DNA of 5,782 nt from an uncultured Lachnospiraceae bacterium (GTDB lineage: Bacteria; Bacillota; Clostridia; Lachnospirales; Lachnospiraceae). Positions 1-5,750 of this stretch are shown here, one piece after another. Numbering within the stretch: the stretch's first letter is position 1; each line of letters opens with the position of its first letter. The DNA lies in assembly GCA_905209865.1 (NCBI GenBank), contig CAJLUP010000108.1, forward strand, positions 1 through 5,782, in the 5' to 3' direction. A program made the position numbers and the translations under genes. The notes under the pieces were generated by a model. That model had not been told where the DNA came from, made no database searches, and was given only the letters and a program-made list of their open reading frames with translations.

Positions 1-542
1 TTCCGGCGGAAGAAGCATGCAATTATGTGATCGATCCTCCGCTTCGGAAGCAGAAAAACAGTGAGATATTGTGGGATGCCCTTCGAGAAGGAAGGATCCA
101 AACGATTGCGTCAGATCATTGTGGGTTTACAAAGAAACAAAAAAATGTCGAAGAGCAGGACTTTATGCTGATTCCGGCCGGTATTCCGGGAGCAGAAGAA
201 CGTCCGGCGCTTATGTGGCAGTACGGAGTGAATGAAGGCAGGATCACCGCGGAGCAGATGTGTGCGTATTTGTCCGAAAATCCGGCGAAATTATATAAGC
301 TGTATCCGTGGAAAGGCGCGCTTATTCCGGGAAGTGATGCGGATATTGTTATTTGGGATCCGAATACTGAGTGGACGATGACTGCGGCAGATCATCAGTC
401 TGCCTGTGATTATTGCCCGATGGAAGGAGCAGAAATTGCCGGAAGAGCAGAGCAGGTTTATTTGCGTGGAAAACTTGTGGCAGAAAACGGAAAGATCGTT
501 GAGGAAAAAACCGGAACTTATATCCGTCATGGAGTAGAATAA
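1..542 (+). CDS. hydA: Dihydropyrimidinase/D-hydantoinase-like amidohydrolase, C-terminal part (5' end outside window)
   Basis: The reading frame is open from position 3 to the TAA at 540-542, giving about 179 C-terminal residues. Family members are about 450-470 residues, so roughly 280 lie upstream; the GTG at 27 is internal to the conserved core and is not a start. Visible hallmarks are a DPPLR segment (about 33-47), an ASDHC motif whose Asp (114-116) matches the conserved metal-binding Asp of the cyclic amidohydrolase TIM barrel, and the C-terminal segments NPAKLYKLYP and GSDADIVIWDP. The family uses a binuclear metal centre to hydrolyse cyclic amides such as dihydropyrimidines and hydantoins, and acts in the cytoplasm. 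The true substrate cannot be read from this fragment. Its place next to yqeC and yqeB matches the E. coli ygeZ(hyuA)-yqeB-yqeC-ygfJ neighbourhood, suggesting a role in purine or ureide breakdown rather than classical pyrimidine catabolism. The upstream catalytic His and carboxylated Lys are not in view. Confidence 0.9.
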   Translation, partial: PAEEACNYVIDPPLRKQKNSEILWDALREGRIQTIASDHCGFTKKQKNVEEQDFMLIPAGIPGAEERPALMWQYGVNEGRITAEQMCAYLSENPAKLYKLYPWKGALIPGSDADIVIWDPNTEWTMTAADHQSACDYCPMEGAEIAGRAEQVYLRGKLVAENGKIVEEKTGTYIRHGVE

Positions 543-543
543 A

Positions 544-1317
544 ATGATATTTAGTTATAAAGACGGCGAGTTGTGTGGATGTAAATCTTTGATCGAAGCA
601 GCAGACCTGAAAGCTCTTGTCGTATCTGTCGTTGGTGCAGGTGGAAAGACAACCATTCTGCATCGTTTGGAAGAAGAGTTCGTCAGAAGAAACCGTCGCG
701 TGATCTTTATGACGACAACACGGATCATGAAGGAAGGTACACCTTACTTTTTAGAAGATGCGTCGGAAGATGAGATCAGAGATGGATTAAAAAAGTTTGG
801 GAGAGTGTGGATCGGAAGTCATGATCCGATTTCGGGAAAGACAGCTCCGCCGGCACAAGAAATTCTTGCGGAAGTTCTTCGGTGGAAACTGCCGATCCTG
901 ATTGAGGCAGATGGAGCGAAACGGATGCCTCTTAAAGTTCCGGCAGAACACGAACCGGTCATTCTTGAACAAACCGGACATGTTCTTTCGGTTTATGGCT
1001 TGGACGCGATCGGAAGCACATTGGAATCTTCATGTTTTCGCGTAGAAAAGGCAGAGCAGATTCTTCAAAAAAACAGGAAAGAGCGCATTACGGCATATGA
1101 TATTGCGGCGCTTGCGCTATCAGATAAGGCGGGCAGAAAAGGCTGTCCGCCTTCAGCGGAATATACGGTTATTTTGAATAAAGCGGATTGTGCCGACAGA
1201 AGAAAAGCTGCGGTGGCAATATGCGAGCAACTAAAAGACCGGGGCGTAAAAAACATAGTAGTGACATCATTTAAAAGAAACAGAAAAGAGGATGGAATTC
1301 GTGAGGATATTGATTAA
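544..1317 (+). CDS. yqeC: Selenium-dependent molybdenum hydroxylase accessory protein YqeC
   Basis: This 257-residue cytoplasmic protein has a P-loop GAGGKTT at residues 31-37, followed by a TTTR segment (57-60). A conserved stretch beginning EADGAKRMPLK (121-131) ends in a PAEHEPVI block, and a NKAD motif (212-215) resembles the guanine-specificity motif of GTPases. This order is typical of the YqeC family. Comparative genomics ties that family to organisms with SelD and selenium-dependent molybdenum hydroxylases; its biochemical activity is not established, and nucleotide hydrolysis is inferred from the P-loop. The ATG at 544 is supported by GGAG at 531-534 with a 9-nt spacer. The gene starts 1 nt after the amidohydrolase stop, and its own stop overlaps the start of the next gene, so the three are probably translated in a coupled way. 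Length and motifs look intact. Confidence 0.9.
   Translation: MIFSYKDGELCGCKSLIEAADLKALVVSVVGAGGKTTILHRLEEEFVRRNRRVIFMTTTRIMKEGTPYFLEDASEDEIRDGLKKFGRVWIGSHDPISGKTAPPAQEILAEVLRWKLPILIEADGAKRMPLKVPAEHEPVILEQTGHVLSVYGLDAIGSTLESSCFRVEKAEQILQKNRKERITAYDIAALALSDKAGRKGCPPSAEYTVILNKADCADRRKAAVAICEQLKDRGVKNIVVTSFKRNRKEDGIREDID
1288..1292 (+). promoter_or_regulatory. Ribosome binding site that decides the yqeB start
   Basis: GAGGA at 1288-1292 lies 8 nt before GTG 1301. It runs directly into the ATG at 1292, leaving no spacer for that codon. Starting at the GTG also places the protein's N-terminus just before the conserved IKGAGDLATG, as is usual for YqeB proteins. The site lies inside the last codons of yqeC, so ribosomes finishing yqeC would pass over it. 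Confidence 0.6.
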
Positions 1318-2716
1318 AGGCGCAGGAGATCTGGCAACAGGAATTGCGTCAAGACTCTATGGCGCGGGTCATCAAATTTTAATGACAGAGATCGGAGTTC
1401 CCCTTACAGTCAGGAGAACTGTTGCGCTGTCACGGGCAGTATATGAAGGGCAGGCAAATGTCGAAGAAATGGAAGCAGTGCTTGCCGAAAATCAGGAAGA
1501 GGCCGAAGCAGCCATAAGAGATGGGAAGATCCCTGTTATGGTGGATCCGAAAGCGGAATGCAGAAACTGGTATAAACCAGATGTGATCGCAGATGCGATC
1601 ATTGCAAAGAAAAATACAGGAACCCGGATTACGGATGCCCCTTTTGTGATAGGAATCGGTCCTGGATTTACGGCTGGAAAGGACTGCCATTGTGTTGTTG
1701 AAACGAAAAGAGGACATACTCTTGGTTCGATAATATGGACCGGCAGCGCGATCGCGAATACCGGAGTGCCGGGAAATATAGGAGGATATACGACTGAACG
1801 GCTTATACGGGCTTCGGCGGACGGAGTGATAGAACCGAAAGTGAAGATTGGAGATCTGGTCGAAAAGGGGCAGGTTGTTGCAATGACCGGAGGAAAACCG
1901 GTTTTTGCACAGATGAGCGGAATTGTAAGAGGGATGCTGCAGCCGGGAGCGGCTGTAACGGAACATTTAAAGATCGGGGATATTGATGCCCGCGCAGAAA
2001 GATCTCATTGTGAGACAATTTCAGATAAAGCAAGAGCGATAGGCGGGGGAGTGCTGGAAGCAGCAGAACGTTTTGAAAAGATGAAAAACCGATATGCGAT
2101 TGTTATACTGGCAGCAGGTCAGGGCAGGAGATTTGCAGGTCAGGAAGGAAAAAGCAAACTGCATGTGAAGATAGACGGAAAGCCGATGTATCTGCTTATG
2201 ATGGAAAAATTTGAGGCTTTTTCCTCTTTTCCGTGTTTCATTGTGACCGGAGATGACGCGATTATAAAAGAGGCACAGATGAGGGAGATCTCCGTTGTGA
2301 AAAATAAAGAACCGGAAAAAGGAATCGCACAGTCCGTTAAACTTGGCGTACAGGCTGTGATCACGGGCTGTCAAGATAGAATCGAAGGCAGCGACTGGAT
2401 GCCGGACGGAATTCTTTTTTGCGTATGCGATCAGCCACGGTTAGAAGTTTCTACGATTCAGAAAATATTAAACGATGCGGCGCTGCATAAGAGAAATATT
2501 ATCTGTGCAGGCTGTCAGGGGAAAAAAGGAAATCCGGTTTTGTGGCCGTCAGATTTCTTCCAGGAACTGCTGAGATTGACAGGAGATGAGGGCGGAAGAC
2601 AAATCCTTGGAAAATACGCGGCGAAAGTGCGGGTTGTAGAGGCGCAGCAAAAGGAGCTGTTTGATATTGACCGAACGGAGGATATGGAGTATCTCAAAAT
2701 GTCAGGAGAAAAATAG
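1301..2716 (+). CDS. yqeB: YqeB-MocA fusion: selenium-dependent Mo hydroxylase accessory protein with C-terminal molybdopterin nucleotidyltransferase domain
   Basis: The 471-residue protein has two domains (numbering from GTG 1301). Residues 1 to about 257 are YqeB-like: an N-terminal IKGAGDLATG segment, MTEIGVPLTVRRTVA, a GIGPGF turn (118-123), GVPGNIGGYTTER, and a closing AIGGGVLEA. YqeB accompanies selenium-dependent molybdenum hydroxylases and is thought to help mature them; its exact activity is unknown. Residues about 264-468 form a MobA-like nucleotidyltransferase of the MocA/YgfJ type. They include LAAGQGRRF (270-278) with downstream Lys, EKGIAQSVKLG, CDQP (376-379), GNPVLWP, GDEGGRQIL and DIDRTEDM. 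The LAAG form, as opposed to LAGG of GTP-using MobA, suggests CTP use and formation of molybdopterin cytosine dinucleotide; this is inference. E. coli encodes these two functions as separate genes. An in-frame ATG at 1292 would add three residues, but a GAGGA at 1288-1292 fits GTG 1301 better. The gene overlaps the yqeC end by 17 nt. Confidence 0.9.
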   Translation: MRILIKGAGDLATGIASRLYGAGHQILMTEIGVPLTVRRTVALSRAVYEGQANVEEMEAVLAENQEEAEAAIRDGKIPVMVDPKAECRNWYKPDVIADAIIAKKNTGTRITDAPFVIGIGPGFTAGKDCHCVVETKRGHTLGSIIWTGSAIANTGVPGNIGGYTTERLIRASADGVIEPKVKIGDLVEKGQVVAMTGGKPVFAQMSGIVRGMLQPGAAVTEHLKIGDIDARAERSHCETISDKARAIGGGVLEAAERFEKMKNRYAIVILAAGQGRRFAGQEGKSKLHVKIDGKPMYLLMMEKFEAFSSFPCFIVTGDDAIIKEAQMREISVVKNKEPEKGIAQSVKLGVQAVITGCQDRIEGSDWMPDGILFCVCDQPRLEVSTIQKILNDAALHKRNIICAGCQGKKGNPVLWPSDFFQELLRLTGDEGGRQILGKYAAKVRVVEAQQKELFDIDRTEDMEYLKMSGEK

Positions 2717-2770
2717 GCGGGCGGAAGCCGGAAAATAGAAGAGTGGAAGGCGGAAGGAAAAGAAAATTGA

Positions 2771-2775
2771 AAGGA
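2771..2775 (+). promoter_or_regulatory. Ribosome binding site of modA
   Basis: AAGGA at 2771-2775 is 6 nt upstream of ATG 2782. That start places a MKKR-type lipoprotein signal at the very N-terminus. The frame is open further upstream to a GTG at 2743, but that start would add 13 charged residues ahead of the signal peptide. Confidence 0.7.
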
Positions 2776-2781
2776 AATGAC

Positions 2782-3684
2782 ATGAAAAAAAGAGTGATTG
2801 CAATTATGGCAGCGCTTGTATGCGCTGTCTCTGTATTTGGCTGCGGATTGGAAAAAGAATCCGGAAACAAAAAAGAGAAAGGACAGGCAGCCGTAGATTA
2901 TTCCAAGACAGAAGAAAATGAAGCAGAAGAAGAGACGGAAATTCAGGTTTTTATTGCAGCAAGTCTGAATAAGGTCATGACTGAATTGGCAGAGCAGTAT
3001 CAGAAAGATCATCCAAATGTGAAAATTACATATAATCCGGACAGCTCGGGGACTCTTATGACCCAGATTGAGGAAGGGTATGAATGCGATCTTTTCTTTT
3101 CGGCAGCGCAGAAGCAAATGGATATACTTGAATCAGATGGATTCCTAGTAGATGGAACACGGCATAATGTTGTAAACAATCAGGTTGTCGTTGTTACATT
3201 TAAAGGAAGTGATACGAAGGTAGAAGGGCTTGCAAATCTTCAGGATGCAAAAAGTATTGCTTTGGCAGGAGGCAGTGTTCCGGCAGGGAAATATACGAGA
3301 CAGGCGCTTGTAAATATGGGGATGATCTCTGCAAAAGGAGATCCCGCCGCTGTTACGGCACAGGAAATATCTGAGACACTTGGCGGAGTTGAAATCAGCG
3401 AGCAGGACAATGTAAGCAAGGTTTTGATGGCGGTTGTGGAAGGCTCATGTGAAGTTGGAACGACTTATTACTCCGACACATACGGCTATGAAGATGATCT
3501 TGAGATTTTAGAAACGGTAAGTTATGATCTGACGGGGGACGTCATCTATCCGATTGCACAGGTTGTTAATAAGGAAGCTGACAAAAAGCAAACAGAAGCC
3601 GCAAAAGAATTTATGGAATTTATTTTGTCTGATAAAGCTGCAAAAGTATTTGAATCCTATTATTTTGATACGGATGTGAAATAA
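2782..3684 (+). CDS. modA: Molybdate ABC transporter substrate-binding lipoprotein ModA
   Basis: This 300-residue protein is the extracytoplasmic receptor that captures molybdate (and, in the family, often tungstate) and delivers it to ModB. The N-terminus is a lipoprotein signal: MKKR, a hydrophobic stretch, then VFGC with Cys21 as the likely lipidated residue. An acidic, charged linker (about 22-53) follows. The mature domain begins IQVFIAASLNKVM, where Ser61 matches the first oxyanion ligand. DSSGTL (87-92) supplies the second Ser, and CDLFFSA follows. SVPAGKY has Ala169 at the usual ligand position. DNVSKVL plus GTTYYSD (226-232) supply the Val211 and Tyr229 equivalents. A TTTS motif typical of tungstate-specific TupA is not seen. 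The gene follows yqeB-mocA by 65 nt with no terminator and is followed by modB and modC. Phe at the lipobox -2 position is slightly unusual but tolerated. Confidence 0.95.
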   Translation: MKKRVIAIMAALVCAVSVFGCGLEKESGNKKEKGQAAVDYSKTEENEAEEETEIQVFIAASLNKVMTELAEQYQKDHPNVKITYNPDSSGTLMTQIEEGYECDLFFSAAQKQMDILESDGFLVDGTRHNVVNNQVVVVTFKGSDTKVEGLANLQDAKSIALAGGSVPAGKYTRQALVNMGMISAKGDPAAVTAQEISETLGGVEISEQDNVSKVLMAVVEGSCEVGTTYYSDTYGYEDDLEILETVSYDLTGDVIYPIAQVVNKEADKKQTEAAKEFMEFILSDKAAKVFESYYFDTDVK

Positions 3685-3707
3685 ACAGAAGACAGATCCT
3701 GTCGATG

Positions 3708-3740
3708 CAAAGTAAGAATTATCAAAGTAAGAATCATCAA
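3708..3740 (+). repeat. Short tandem repeat in the modA-modB gap
   Basis: CAAAGTAAGAATTAT (3708-3722) is followed directly by CAAAGTAAGAATCAT (3723-3737), differing at one base, and then by a partial third unit CAA (3738-3740). It lies in the 93-nt gap between modA and modB, with AT-rich sequence after it. The unit is 15 nt, a multiple of three, but no gene covers it. It may be replication slippage or a spacer that sets modA versus modB-modC expression. No hairpin was found that would make it a terminator. Confidence 0.75.
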
Positions 3741-3777
3741 TGGAAAATGAGTAATTATTAATGCGGAGTGAGGATAA

Positions 3778-4482
3778 ATGGAAGAAATAGCAGGAATATT
3801 GAAAGAGCTAGACTGGAGTCCGCTGTATATTTCGTTGAAGACAGGAATTGTGGCTACAGTGATTTCCTTTTTTCTGGGAATTTTTGCGGCTCGAAAAGTG
3901 GTGAAAGCTTCTCCGGGGAAAAAAGCAGTGTTAGACGGAATTTTAACGCTTCCCATGGTATTGTCCCCCACCGTAGCAGGATTTTTTTTACTGCTTTTGT
4001 TTAGCAGGCGAAGACCTGTCGGAGCATTTTTGTTTGAGGAGTTTGGATTTAAAGTCGTGCAGACATGGATCGGATGTGTGATTGCAGCGACTGTAATCGC
4101 ATTTCCTCTTATGTATCGTAACGCAAGGGCGGCGATGGAGCAGATTGATGCAAACCTGGTTTATGCGGGACGTACACTTGGGATGTCAGAAACAAAAATC
4201 TTTTGGAAGATTGTTGTACCGACAGCCGGACCTGGAATCGCATCAGGAACGATTCTGACATTTGCCAGGGCAATGGGAGAATACGGGGCGACGTCAATGC
4301 TGGCGGGAAATATACAGGGGAAGACAGGGACAATCTCTCAGAAAATCGCAATGGTTATTCAGGATGGAGATTATGTGTCTGCCGGGATTTGGGTTGCAGT
4401 TGTCATTTTGATCGCTTTTATTATTGTTTTTCTTATGAATTGGATTTCCGGGCGAAAGATGAAACATATTGGGAGGTGGTGA
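3778..4482 (+). CDS. modB: Molybdate ABC transporter permease ModB
   Basis: This 234-residue membrane protein forms the transport channel as a homodimer coupled to ModC. Hydrophobic segments are visible at about 18-37, 53-76, 97-114 and 203-223, with a further one around 151-167, in line with the five or six segments of ModB. The early LPMVLSPTVAGF (58-69) is a well-known ModB/CysT signature. The cytoplasmic EAA-loop that docks on the ATPase is clear: YAGRTLGMSETKIF and the following KIVVPTAGPGI (129-154), then RAMGEYGATSMLAGN. The start at ATG 3778 is supported by GGAG at 3765-3768 (9-nt spacer) and an AGGA closer in. Length is normal for the family. modC follows after 3 nt. A sulfate permease (CysT/CysW) is the main alternative, but the ModA and ModC neighbours make molybdate far more likely. 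Confidence 0.95.
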   Translation: MEEIAGILKELDWSPLYISLKTGIVATVISFFLGIFAARKVVKASPGKKAVLDGILTLPMVLSPTVAGFFLLLLFSRRRPVGAFLFEEFGFKVVQTWIGCVIAATVIAFPLMYRNARAAMEQIDANLVYAGRTLGMSETKIFWKIVVPTAGPGIASGTILTFARAMGEYGATSMLAGNIQGKTGTISQKIAMVIQDGDYVSAGIWVAVVILIAFIIVFLMNWISGRKMKHIGRW

Positions 4483-4485
4483 CAG

Positions 4486-5529
4486 ATGGCGATTGATGTG
4501 AAGATCCTGAAAAAATGGGGAGAGTTTTGTTTGGATATCCGCTTTCAAAGTCAGTCAAAACGGATCGGTATTTTAGGAGCATCAGGCTGCGGAAAAAGTA
4601 TGACATTGAAAAGCATTGCCGGAATAGAAACTCCAGACAGTGGATATATAGAAATAGATGGAAACATATTATTTGATAAAGAAACAAAAATAAATCTAAA
4701 GACGCAAAAACGAAAGGTTGGTTATCTCTTTCAAAACTATGCTCTCTTTCCGACAATGACGGTGGAACAGAATATAGCAGCTGGGTTAAAAGGAAAGAAA
4801 CCAGTTTTACGGAGACGAGTTGGAGAGATGGTTCGGAAGTTTGGATTGACAGGATTAGAAAATCGTTATCCGCATCAGCTTTCAGGAGGGCAGCAGCAAA
4901 GGACAGCTCTTGCCCGGATTATGGCATATGAACCAGAAGTGATCTTATTGGATGAGCCTTTCTCTGCTTTGGATATGTATCTGAAAGACCGGATGGAGCA
5001 GGAATTGCTGCAAATGTTGGAGTTGTATGAGGGTACGGTTATTATGGTGTCTCATAATCGAGATGAAATCTATCGTTTCAGCGAAGAGGTTTTAGTTATG
5101 GACGAAGGAAAAATCGCTGCATTTGGGAAAACAGAAGATCTGTTTCAAAATCCAAAAAGCCGGACAGCGGCAAGACTTACCGGATGTAAAAACTTTTCGA
5201 AGATGACCCGTATAGACGATCATACTTTGGATGCGGAAGAATGGGGGGTTCGTCTCAAGGTGAAACAAACCGTGCCGCAAGAATCAAAATGGATTGGTTA
5301 CCGGGCGCATGATTTTATTCCTGTTTGGGGAGAGCGGGGAGAGAATATGCTGCCGTTTCGCCTTAAGAGCAGCGCGCGTCTTCCTTTTGAACAAAATTAT
5401 TATATTGCAGCAGAAGATGAAAGTCCGATCTGTTGGTTTGTGCAGAGAGAAAAAATAAAAGAAATAGAGGAAAAAGGATATCCTGATTATTTATGGATCA
5501 ATGAAGAAAAAATATTATTTTTGAATTGA
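4486..5529 (+). CDS. modC: Molybdate ABC transporter ATP-binding protein ModC
   Basis: This 347-residue ATPase energises molybdate import. The nucleotide-binding domain (about 1-230) is complete: Walker A GASGCGKS (31-38), Q-loop LFQNYALFP with Gln83, signature LSGGQQQR (132-139), Walker B VILLDEP with Asp156 and Glu157 (152-158), D-loop SALD (160-163) and switch His190. The C-terminal part (about 231-347) starts TGCKNFSKM and contains IGYRAHDF, similar to the IGIRAH segment of TOBE/Mop-type domains; in family members this region can bind oxyanion and regulate transport. It is divergent from the E. coli Mop domain, so oxyanion binding is not certain. Met follows the Walker A Ser where Thr or Ser is more common. 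The ribosome binding site GGGAGGTG (4471-4478) lies in the last codons of modB with a 7-nt spacer, consistent with coupled, stoichiometric translation. A terminator hairpin follows 54 nt after the stop. Confidence 0.95.
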   Translation: MAIDVKILKKWGEFCLDIRFQSQSKRIGILGASGCGKSMTLKSIAGIETPDSGYIEIDGNILFDKETKINLKTQKRKVGYLFQNYALFPTMTVEQNIAAGLKGKKPVLRRRVGEMVRKFGLTGLENRYPHQLSGGQQQRTALARIMAYEPEVILLDEPFSALDMYLKDRMEQELLQMLELYEGTVIMVSHNRDEIYRFSEEVLVMDEGKIAAFGKTEDLFQNPKSRTAARLTGCKNFSKMTRIDDHTLDAEEWGVRLKVKQTVPQESKWIGYRAHDFIPVWGERGENMLPFRLKSSARLPFEQNYYIAAEDESPICWFVQREKIKEIEEKGYPDYLWINEEKILFLN

Positions 5530-5583
5530 TAATTAAATGATGATAAGCCTGAAAATTAAAAAGATTTGTTTTTAGGCGAAGTC

Positions 5584-5629
5584 CGGCGGCTGTACATACC
5601 GACTGTATATACAGCCGCCGTCTCCTTTT
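5584..5629 (+). terminator. Intrinsic terminator after modC
   Basis: CGGCGGCTGTA (5584-5594) pairs perfectly over 11 bp with TACAGCCGCCG (5610-5620). Inside, after one C-A mismatch, ATAC (5596-5599) pairs with GTAT (5605-5608), leaving a CGACT loop. The hairpin is followed by TCTCCTTTTA, a short and interrupted T-tract. Position after the modC stop and before the next start supports termination of the mod operon. The descending arm also contains a 12-bp palindrome, CTGTATATACAG (5603-5614). Confidence 0.85.
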
Positions 5630-5708
5630 ATGAAAACAACAGAAATCAGCTTTCTGCTGTTATGGACGATGGGGAATACACTGTTTTGTGTTTCCTATCG
5701 TTTTCATA
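5629..5708 (+). other. Predicted structured RNA leader or second terminator upstream of the last gene
   Basis: TATGAAAAC (5629-5637) is the exact reverse complement of GTTTTCATA (5700-5708), a 9-bp outer stem. It encloses two hairpins. The first is CAGAAA/TTTCTG (5640-5645 with 5651-5656, loop TCAGC), extendable by AACA/TGTT after one mismatch. The second is longer and imperfect (5667-5681 with 5688-5700, two bulges, one G-T pair) and is followed by TTTT at 5701-5704. The arrangement could be a three-way junction, or the second hairpin plus TTTT could act as a terminator competing with the outer stem. No known riboswitch class was recognised. Base pairing is seen; function is inferred. Confidence 0.4.
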
Positions 5709-5732
5709 TACATAAGATAACAGGTAATTGTG

Positions 5733-5740
5733 AAGGAGGT
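5733..5740 (+). promoter_or_regulatory. Strong ribosome binding site for the gene starting at 5751
   Basis: AAGGAGGT at 5733-5740 is a near-perfect match to the anti-Shine-Dalgarno sequence and sits 10 nt before ATG 5751. The GTG at 5741 also opens a frame but directly abuts the site, so ATG 5751 is preferred. Confidence 0.75.
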
Positions 5741-5750
5741 GTGACAATAT

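Noticed and set aside
540..546. Possible fusion or readthrough between the amidohydrolase and YqeC
   Set aside because: The stop is TAA, the next gene is in another frame with its own ribosome binding site, and both proteins have normal ends. It is not a selenocysteine UGA.
1430..1966. Open frame on the - strand (178 codons)
   Set aside because: It is fully antisense to the YqeB domain, has a Ser/Arg/His-rich shadow composition and no ribosome binding site support.
2743..2781. Upstream GTG start for modA
   Set aside because: It would put 13 charged residues before the lipoprotein signal; ATG 2782 has a proper ribosome binding site.
2515..3117. Long open frame on the - strand (200 codons)
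   Set aside because: It lies across the yqeB-mocA end and modA start, has low-complexity Ser/Phe/Cys-rich content typical of a reverse-strand shadow, and matches no family I recognise.
2782..3684. Tungstate-specific binding protein (TupA type)
   Set aside because: The TTTS motif is absent and the ligand pattern AAS, SSG, VPAG, YYSD fits ModA.
3768..4004. Overlapping + strand frame of 78 codons at the start of modB
   Set aside because: It is out of frame with a well-supported ModB, with no recognisable domain.
5629..5750. Known riboswitch (purine, Moco, T-box, TPP, c-di-GMP)
   Set aside because: The conserved core sequences of these classes were not found by eye; only stems are visible, so no class is named.
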